13,103 nt of DNA, taken from Victivallales bacterium (GTDB taxonomy: Bacteria; Verrucomicrobiota; Lentisphaeria; Oligosphaerales; Oligosphaeraceae). The first letter of the stretch is position 1. Each line of letters opens with the position of its first letter. Below, piece after piece: positions 1 to 5,625 of this stretch. The position numbers and the translations under genes were made by a program. The DNA lies in NCBI GenBank assembly GCA_017964325.1, contig JAGCSE010000130.1:1-13103 (forward strand). The letters are read 5' to 3'. The notes below the pieces were generated by a model. The model worked only from the letters and a program-made list of their open reading frames with translations. It had not been told where the DNA came from and did no database searches.

Positions 1-1
1 C

Positions 2-1399
2 ATGTTCGTCTTGATGGCATGCGCAGGTATTTGGCATTACGTCAGTTTTGTCACACCACGCGCTGTCGGCTACGCCGTGCCCGTGCGCGACGGCTCAGAA
101 TTCCGTGTCGTCAAGAAAATGACAACGAAAATCGGCGAGACGTTCAAGTCGTTTTCCGCTGAAGCCGCCGTCAAGCCATTCGACGGCGAATGGCCGTGTT
201 TCCGCGGAGCCAGACGGGACAATCTTGTGCAGGAAGACCGCCCATTGACGAAAAATTGGGGGACAGAAGGTCCGAAGGTGATGTGGCGGAAGGAGTTAGG
301 CGAAGGCTATTCGGGAGCCATCATCGCCCAGAGTCGCGTCTATGTTCTCGATTATCTCGAAAAGGAGGACTCCGATGCTTTGCGTTGTTTTGAGTTGTTG
401 ACAGGCAACGAGTTGTGGCAACGAAGCTACAAGAATCCGATTCGCCGCAACCATGGAAAGTCGCGGACGATTCCCGCTTGTTCGGACAATGTCGTCGTCA
501 CGCTTGGGCCTGCCGCCCATGTAATGGCGGTAGACGCCACAAATGGCGATTTGTTATGGAATTGCGATTTAGTTGAACAATATGGTTGCGAGATTCCGCA
601 ATGGTATGCGGGCCAATGCCCGCTGATAGAAAACGGCAAAGTCATTATAGGCGTAAGCGGCGAGAATGTTTTGATGACGGCGTTAGATATGAAGACAGGC
701 AAGACTCTGTGGGAGACGCCGAATCCTGATAAGCTCAAGATGTCGCATTCATCCGTGCTATCCACTCGACTCTGCGGTGTCGAACAATATGTCTATGCAG
801 GAATCGGCGGCATAACCGCTTGCGATCCAGACGGTAAACCATTGTGGACATGCAGGAGTTGGAAACCGGCCGTCTGGGCCCCCACTCCCTTGAAAATTGC
901 AGATGACCTGCTATTTTTGACGGCTGGCTACGGTGCGGGTAGCGCCCTGCTCCGTGTACGTCATACAAATGGCGCTTTTGAAGCGACCATCGAAAATGAA
1001 TGGAAGCCGACAAAAGGGCCGGCTTCCGAGCAGCAGACGCCATTGTTGATTGGCAATACGCTATTTACCATTCAGCCCAAGGATGCAGGCGGCCTGCATG
1101 CGCAATTGGTGGCGGCGGATGTGGACAAGCTTCCTGCGCTTCGGGCGACAAGCGGCAAGGAGGCCCGTTTCGGCCTCGGCCCCTATCTTCACGCCGATGA
1201 CGCATTTTGGATCATGGATGATGACGGCGTTCTGCATGTCTATCAATTCAAAGATGATACATTCCAAAAACTGGCTTCGCACAAGGTGGTTCCAGGCGTG
1301 GATTCATGGGGGCCGATCGCCTATGCGGGCGGATTGATGATTCTGCGTGACAGCACGTCCATGGCGTGTCTGGATTTGCGCAAGGAGGATACGAAATGA
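2..1399 (+). CDS. PQQ-like beta-propeller protein with N-terminal membrane segment (start uncertain)
   Basis: A protein of at least 465 residues. Residues 1-17 are hydrophobic and look like a membrane anchor or uncleaved signal; a linker to about residue 60 leads into a repeat domain that starts with GEWPCFRGA (62-70), the 'WPxFRG' opening typical of PQQ-like (BamB-like) propellers in the PVC group. Blade-type motifs ending in LW recur at about 129-139, 175-186, 225-237 and 271-282, and FLTAGYGAGS (305-314) is another family-like stretch. 'PQQ-like' is a fold name: I see no evidence that this protein binds PQQ, and the vicinal disulfide pattern of quinoprotein alcohol dehydrogenases is absent. 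The ATG at position 2 has only one base before it, so the real start may lie outside the window and no ribosome binding site can be judged. Its TGA overlaps the next ATG (ATGA, 1396-1399). Likely an outer-face scaffold of the redox system; function unknown. Confidence 0.8.
   Translation: MFVLMACAGIWHYVSFVTPRAVGYAVPVRDGSEFRVVKKMTTKIGETFKSFSAEAAVKPFDGEWPCFRGARRDNLVQEDRPLTKNWGTEGPKVMWRKELGEGYSGAIIAQSRVYVLDYLEKEDSDALRCFELLTGNELWQRSYKNPIRRNHGKSRTIPACSDNVVVTLGPAAHVMAVDATNGDLLWNCDLVEQYGCEIPQWYAGQCPLIENGKVIIGVSGENVLMTALDMKTGKTLWETPNPDKLKMSHSSVLSTRLCGVEQYVYAGIGGITACDPDGKPLWTCRSWKPAVWAPTPLKIADDLLFLTAGYGAGSALLRVRHTNGAFEATIENEWKPTKGPASEQQTPLLIGNTLFTIQPKDAGGLHAQLVAADVDKLPALRATSGKEARFGLGPYLHADDAFWIMDDDGVLHVYQFKDDTFQKLASHKVVPGVDSWGPIAYAGGLMILRDSTSMACLDLRKEDTK
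1382..1388 (+). promoter_or_regulatory. Ribosome binding site setting the start of the NHL-like gene
   Basis: AAGGAGG lies 7 bases before the ATG at 1396 and inside the end of the upstream gene. It favours 1396 over the in-frame upstream ATG at 1366 and over the ATG at 1402. The leader starting at 1396 also makes sense as a membrane-targeting signal. Confidence 0.75.
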
Positions 1400-2025
1400 A
1401 AATGACGCATCGTGAATTTCTGGTATGGCTGGGCGGCCTCGGTTCGTTGGGGCTCCTCGGCGGGTTGGTGAAGCATAAGATGCTGCCATCACCTGCGTTG
1501 GAACCGGAAAAGCCTTTCGAGCTTCCGCAATTCGCCGTCCGTGTCAAACATGTTGTCAACGGCGTGTTGTTTGGCATCGACCGCGCCCGGAAAATCGTGA
1601 CGGCGCATGCAGAAGCAGACGGCAGGCTGTTATGGGAATCCCATGGCGAAAGCAAATTCATCATCCCCGGCGCGGCGTTTCCGATCGATTTATCTCCGGA
1701 GGGGGAGCTATGGGTGGCGAATGTCGGCCGCAAGCATTTGGAACAGTTGGATTTGAAGACAGGGAAGTTCATAGCTTCATGGCGGCCGTTGGAGGAATTC
1801 GGCGGCTGCTGCAATCCCGTGCGCTTCGCGGCGTTGTCAGGCGGGCGTTTTGTGACCATGGAGAAAGGCATGCGGCGGGCATGCATCTACCTGCCGTCAG
1901 GAACGTTGGAACAGGTTGTCACGGAAGAACTTTCCGATTCCGAATTCAATTATTTCCTTGTACGCCATGAAGGCAAGATCCATTTATATGACACAGGCGC
2001 GAAAAAACATTGGGAGGTGTTGTAA
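1396..2025 (+). CDS. Half-size NHL/propeller-like protein with Tat-like leader
   Basis: A 209-residue protein. The leader has THREFLVW (4-11) followed by a Gly/Leu-rich hydrophobic stretch (12-25), resembling a twin-arginine signal whose first arginine is histidine. After about residue 45 come NHL/propeller-style strands: GVLFGIDRARKIV, GELWVANVGRKHLEQLDLKTG (103-123 region) and RFVTMEKGMRRACIYLPSGT. GGCCNPVRF (136-144) carries a vicinal cysteine pair that I recall from NHL-repeat proteins of PVC bacteria, though that is memory and not a search. Only about 160 residues remain for the propeller, roughly four blades, so it is either a half propeller that pairs with another chain or a shortened family member. 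There is no frameshift evidence: the frame ends in TAA one base before the next ATG. Probably extracytoplasmic and part of the adjacent redox complex; function unknown. Confidence 0.75.
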   Translation: MKMTHREFLVWLGGLGSLGLLGGLVKHKMLPSPALEPEKPFELPQFAVRVKHVVNGVLFGIDRARKIVTAHAEADGRLLWESHGESKFIIPGAAFPIDLSPEGELWVANVGRKHLEQLDLKTGKFIASWRPLEEFGGCCNPVRFAALSGGRFVTMEKGMRRACIYLPSGTLEQVVTEELSDSEFNYFLVRHEGKIHLYDTGAKKHWEVL

Positions 2026-2026
2026 C

Positions 2027-2227
2027 ATGATGACCAAACGTGACTTCATGAAACACGCCGCGCGAACGCTGTTGTTGGGCGGCTTGGCCGCCCTGACCTA
2101 TCGGCAGGCGACTTCCAAAAAACTATCGGATGTTTGCACGGACAAGAATGGATATTGCCGCAAATGTCCGTCACTGGCGTTCTGTGGCCATCCCAACGCA
2201 CGTTCGTTCAAGGAGAGCCTCAAATGA
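2027..2227 (+). CDS. Small Tat-leader protein with four-cysteine cluster
   Basis: A 66-residue protein. The start at 2027 is set by GGGAGGTG at 2012-2019, 7 bases upstream; a second ATG follows directly. The leader TKRDFMK (3-9) plus the hydrophobic segment TLLLGGLAAL (14-23) matches a Tat signal of the tolerated Lys-Arg type. The mature part holds four cysteines in 17 residues, C37-x6-C44-x2-C47-x5-C53, followed by H55, a spacing suited to a metal centre or one Fe-S cluster. It does not match rubredoxin (two CxxC pairs) or classical HiPIP, whose cysteines are more widely spaced. It sits one base after the NHL-like gene and overlaps the four-cluster ferredoxin gene by ATGA, so it is very likely co-translated with the NapG/NapH-like module. 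A small extracytoplasmic electron carrier or assembly subunit is the best guess; I do not know a named family. Confidence 0.72.
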   Translation: MMTKRDFMKHAARTLLLGGLAALTYRQATSKKLSDVCTDKNGYCRKCPSLAFCGHPNARSFKESLK

Positions 2228-2763
2228 CTCTGCGGGAATTACTTAAAGTAATGACAGGAGCGCTTTTGGCGGCGCCGTTCCTTCAACTCTTCCGCAAAAA
2301 GGAGGAGACGGGATACTATTGGCAAATCGATCCGGACAAATGCATCCAATGCGGCAAATGTGAGACGGAATGCGTGCTGCCCCGCTCCGCCGTCAAATGC
2401 GTGCACCAATACGCATCTTGCGGCTATTGCCTATTTTGCAGCGGTTATTATCAGGACAAGAGAATCGAATTCAACACCGCCGGTGAGAATCTGCGTTGCC
2501 CGACGGACGCCATCGTCCGCACATACGTGGAAGACCCGTATTTTGAATACAAAATCGATGAAGACAAATGCATCGGCTGCGGGAAATGCGTGAAAGGCTG
2601 CGCCTCCTTCGGCAACGGCTCGTTGTTCCTACAAGTACGCAGGCATCTGTGCAAAGACTGCAATGAATGCCGCATCGCCAAAGTCTGCCCGTCTGGAGCG
2701 TTCACACGCGTTCCCGCCGACAAACCATACATCTTCCGTCGTCCGCCGGAGGTGAAATCATGA
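2224..2763 (+). CDS. NapG-like ferredoxin with four [4Fe-4S] motifs
   Basis: A 179-residue protein starting at 2224, with AAGGAG at 2210-2215. The N-terminus TLRELLKVM plus the hydrophobic stretch to about residue 23 resembles a Tat leader with only one arginine. Four cysteine groups follow: C40/C43/C46/C50, C66/C69/C72 with C92-Pro, C116/C119/C122/C126, and C143/C146/C149 with C155-Pro; C59 is extra. This is the pattern of two back-to-back ferredoxin folds, the second group in each having a longer spacer. Size, leader and cluster number match NapG, the extracytoplasmic four-cluster partner of NapH, and the next gene is NapH-like. Role: it takes or gives electrons on the outer face at the membrane polyferredoxin. 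It overlaps both neighbours by ATGA. If the weak leader is not exported, it would instead be a membrane-tethered cytosolic ferredoxin linking the NADH module to the membrane. Confidence 0.85.
   Translation: MTLRELLKVMTGALLAAPFLQLFRKKEETGYYWQIDPDKCIQCGKCETECVLPRSAVKCVHQYASCGYCLFCSGYYQDKRIEFNTAGENLRCPTDAIVRTYVEDPYFEYKIDEDKCIGCGKCVKGCASFGNGSLFLQVRRHLCKDCNECRIAKVCPSGAFTRVPADKPYIFRRPPEVKS
2748..2754 (+). promoter_or_regulatory. Ribosome binding site setting the start of the polyferredoxin gene
   Basis: GGAGGTG lies 5 bases before the ATG at 2760. It supports 2760 over the in-frame upstream ATG at 2667, which would add 31 residues read from inside the ferredoxin gene, and over the ATG at 2766. Confidence 0.75.
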
Positions 2764-3971
2764 ACATGTTGGGAGTTGTCCAAGCACGCTTTCCGGCACC
2801 GGAATTCGACAATTATCAAGTGCCGTTGATTCAAGTGGAAAACACCGTGGCGGATGTGACACCATGGCGCATTCTGCTGTTGGTGCTGTTTTTGGCGGTC
2901 GGAGCGGTTCTGTTTTACAAGTATCGCTCACGCAAGGGGATGCTGTTTCTGTCTTTGGCTGGATTGCTGCTGTTTGGCTTTGCGCTGAAATCATGTCCAT
3001 GCCCCGTCGGCATGTTCCAGAACATCGCGGAAGGCGTGTCGAACGGAACATACGTGCCGTTGGGAATTCTGCTGTTGTTCACGTTGCCGCTCGTTTGCGC
3101 ATTATTCTACGGGCGTGTTTTCTGTGGTGGGGCGTGTCCATTGGGAGCCTTGCAGGAACTGCTTCATTGGCATACACTTACCATACCGCTGGCTTTGGAC
3201 CGTGTCTTGCGGCTGATTCCAATTCTGCTGTTGCTGCTCTGCTCAGCCTGCGCGGCATGCGGATTAGGCTTTCCATTATGTTATCTGGAGCCATACCTGC
3301 CGATCTTCGTGCTGAATTTCGCCACGCCGCTGGCGATTTTGAGCGCCGTGTTCATCGTGGTCGGTTTGTTTGTATCGCGTCCATTCTGCCGTTTTGTCTG
3401 CCCGTACGGGGCATTGTTGCGTTTCTGTACGTTGTTCGCCGTCAAGAAGCCGGTCATTACGGTAAAGGAATGTGTAAATTGCAAATTGTGCGAACAGGGG
3501 TGCCCGAACGGGGCAGTGCTGCCGCCAGAGCCGGACACACCAGCCGCGACGCGTCGAAAAGGCTCCCGCCGTTTGTCCACGCTGGTGGCCTGCATCCCGC
3601 TGGCCCTGTTTCTAGGGGGGCTTCTGGGCTATTTTGCCGCGCCCGCCATGTCGTCCATGCATCGTGACGTACGATTGCTCCGCGATGTGGAAACAAAACA
3701 ACAAACGCTTGAAGTGGAGGCATTTGAAGCACAAGGTTCCAGTCTCAACGAACTGAAGGCGCATGCCGTCCACGCGCAAAACAAGACGTTGGTTTGCATG
3801 ACATTATGCGGCATACTCTTCGGAGCCTGCGTGATGGCGGAACTGATTGCGGAATCACGGCGCCGCCGTGAGGAAAACAGTTATTCCATCGATGCGTCGC
3901 TCTGTTTCTGTTGCGGGCGCTGCTATGCGGCCTGCCCGTTGGAACGCAAGGAGAAAACACATGAAAAATGA
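2760..3971 (+). CDS. NapH-like membrane polyferredoxin with split ferredoxin domain
   Basis: A 403-residue polytopic protein. Likely membrane helices lie at about 37-54, 61-77, 97-117, 150-167, 185-206, 273-295 and 344-362. Two CxxxCP motifs, C122-GGA-C126-PLGA and C210-RFV-C214-PYGA, are the hallmark of the NapH/NosR/CcoG/MauN family, which moves electrons between the quinone pool or cytosol and outer-face partners. The first [4Fe-4S] motif is C238/C241/C244/C248-Pro. The second is at the very C-terminus, C382/C385/C388/C392-Pro with an extra C384. In the usual family layout these two motifs are adjacent; here a pair of helices with a polar loop (about 296-343) separates them. Arginine-rich flanks (265-271 and 366-370) place both motifs in the cytosol. 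C161/C164/C167 form a further cysteine group. Predicted electron conduit between the fused diaphorase and the NapG-like protein. Confidence 0.88.
   Translation: MNMLGVVQARFPAPEFDNYQVPLIQVENTVADVTPWRILLLVLFLAVGAVLFYKYRSRKGMLFLSLAGLLLFGFALKSCPCPVGMFQNIAEGVSNGTYVPLGILLLFTLPLVCALFYGRVFCGGACPLGALQELLHWHTLTIPLALDRVLRLIPILLLLLCSACAACGLGFPLCYLEPYLPIFVLNFATPLAILSAVFIVVGLFVSRPFCRFVCPYGALLRFCTLFAVKKPVITVKECVNCKLCEQGCPNGAVLPPEPDTPAATRRKGSRRLSTLVACIPLALFLGGLLGYFAAPAMSSMHRDVRLLRDVETKQQTLEVEAFEAQGSSLNELKAHAVHAQNKTLVCMTLCGILFGACVMAELIAESRRRREENSYSIDASLCFCCGRCYAACPLERKEKTHEK
3948..3954 (+). promoter_or_regulatory. Ribosome binding site inside the polyferredoxin gene
   Basis: AAGGAGA lies 6 bases before the ATG at 3961, within the last codons of the polyferredoxin gene. 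It fixes the start of the membrane propeller gene at 3961, giving an 11-base overlap, and rules against the in-frame ATG at 3847. Confidence 0.75.
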
Positions 3972-5625
3972 ATCCATACGACGTACCCTGCGGTTCCTGC
4001 AATGGGTCACCGTGACATTTTTATTGACGCTCGGCATCCTTTTGGCGACCGATGCCTATCGTTCAAAAGCGCCTCTGGCAGAAGGGCTTGAAGAAATCGC
4101 CCGTCTGAAAGAACAGGATTTGGTGGATGCGAAGCTCGCCCAGACCGTGCGCGATTTGGATTTCCTCTATCGGTCAGCCTATTTCCAAACGGTCGATAAA
4201 CAGAAGCATGGTGTCTTGTTGCTTGGCATCGGCTTTTTTACATTGTGCGGCCTCCTGACGTTGGAACTGGTTCTGTTCCAGCCAAAACTTAAAGTTCCGA
4301 AAACAGCGGAGCAGCCGCCGGAGAAGGAACGCAGGCAGCTGCTAATCTTTGCGTCCTGCGGACTTGTGCTATTGATTGGCGGCATCGTCGCCATGCGGAT
4401 GACGCTACCGTCGTCGAAGCCAGCGGCGGCGGAAATCGCCTCTTCCGATGAGCCGACGACTCCCGTTGAAGAGATTGATTTGGCGGCCGCCTTGGAAGCA
4501 GAGAAAAGCCAGTGGCCGCAGTTCCGCGGCTCCGTCCTGCCGAACGCCAACGCACTGCCCGCCAAATGGGACTTCCAGGAGAAGTGGAATGTCGCCATCC
4601 CCCTGCCCGGCAACAACTCGCCTGTCATTTGGGGCGACAATGTCTTCCTGGCGGGAGCCGATGAAAATGAACGCGCCATCTTTTGTTTTGACGTCAAAAA
4701 CGGTGAGCTTCGATGGAAAAACGCCACCAGTCAAGTGAAGGAAATGCCTGAAGTCAATGATGATACGGGATTTTCCGCCCCAACGCTCTGTGTGGACGCC
4801 AAACGCGTTTACGCCGTCTTTGCCACGGGAGAGGTCATGGCTTGCGATCATGACGGCAAGATGTTGTGGAACAAGCAGTTGCCCAAACCGGACATCACAT
4901 ACGGCTATGCTTCGTCGCCTTTGTTGATGGGAGACAAATTGATCGTGCAGTATGATCAGGACAGCGTGCAGACGATTTTCGCCCTGAACGTCTTCACGGG
5001 ACAGGAGGCATGGAAGACAAGCCGCGAAAGTTCTGCTTCATGGTCTTCCCCGCAAGGACTTTACATCAACGGCAAAGGGCTGGTTTTCACGGCTGGCAAC
5101 CAACTGGCGGAGCTATTCGAACTGGATACCGGCAAGATTGTCTGGAAGCAGGAGTGCATGGGCGGCGAAGTCGCCACGACGGCGTTCGTGTCGGAAGATG
5201 TCATTTATTTTTCCAACACCGGCGCCTTCACCGGTGCGTTCTCCGCGGCGGACGGCAGCATCCTCTGCCGCAACGACGACGTGCCCGCCCCCGATGTGTC
5301 GTCGCCAGTAAAATTTGGCAATCAATTTATCCTGTTCGGCAGCGGCGGCACCATCATCGCCATTGATGCCAAGGATGGCAAAGAATTGTACGAAAAGGAC
5401 TTGGACAACGGATTCTATTCGTCGCCAGTTGTCGTCGGCGGCAAAATCATCGCCATCACTTTGGACGGCGATCTGCTGAAAATGGCGCCAGCCGAAGGGG
5501 AACTGAAGATTGAAGGCAACTATCCCATTGGTGAAAAAGTGGTTGCGACGCCGGCCTTCCATCAGGGCGCCATCATTGTCCGCACGGCGGCAAACAAACT
5601 CGTCTCTCTGGAGGCCAAGCCATGA
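3961..5625 (+). CDS. Membrane-anchored PQQ-like beta-propeller protein (three N-terminal helices)
   Basis: A 554-residue protein. Membrane helices at about 12-30, 84-106 and 127-147 bracket a charged, probably helical loop (31-83) between helices 1 and 2. Basic residues before helix 1 (RRTLR) and before helix 3 (EKERR) put the N-terminus inside and the C-terminal domain outside. A low-complexity linker (150-180) leads to WPQFRG (185-190) and a PQQ-like propeller to the end, with recurrent blade motifs such as FDVKNGELRW, CDHDGKMLW, LNVFTGQEAW, ELDTGKIVW and IDAKDGKELY. The domain of about 370 residues allows seven or eight blades. Heme and complete quinoprotein dehydrogenase signatures are absent. 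It sits between the membrane polyferredoxin and the fused diaphorase, overlapping them by 11 and 4 bases, so it is probably a subunit of that complex, as an outer-face docking or sensing part. The exact role is unknown. Confidence 0.85.
   Translation: MKNESIRRTLRFLQWVTVTFLLTLGILLATDAYRSKAPLAEGLEEIARLKEQDLVDAKLAQTVRDLDFLYRSAYFQTVDKQKHGVLLLGIGFFTLCGLLTLELVLFQPKLKVPKTAEQPPEKERRQLLIFASCGLVLLIGGIVAMRMTLPSSKPAAAEIASSDEPTTPVEEIDLAAALEAEKSQWPQFRGSVLPNANALPAKWDFQEKWNVAIPLPGNNSPVIWGDNVFLAGADENERAIFCFDVKNGELRWKNATSQVKEMPEVNDDTGFSAPTLCVDAKRVYAVFATGEVMACDHDGKMLWNKQLPKPDITYGYASSPLLMGDKLIVQYDQDSVQTIFALNVFTGQEAWKTSRESSASWSSPQGLYINGKGLVFTAGNQLAELFELDTGKIVWKQECMGGEVATTAFVSEDVIYFSNTGAFTGAFSAADGSILCRNDDVPAPDVSSPVKFGNQFILFGSGGTIIAIDAKDGKELYEKDLDNGFYSSPVVVGGKIIAITLDGDLLKMAPAEGELKIEGNYPIGEKVVATPAFHQGAIIVRTAANKLVSLEAKP

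Noticed and set aside
1248..1886. Minus-strand open frame of 212 codons across the first two genes
   Set aside because: It spans the junction of two supported plus-strand genes and its translation is low-complexity Pro/Ser/Arg-rich, as expected of a shadow frame.
2864..3667. Alternative plus-strand frame of 267 codons within the polyferredoxin gene
   Set aside because: The overlapping frame carries the CxxxCP motifs, helices and ferredoxin clusters; the alternative has no motif and no ribosome site.
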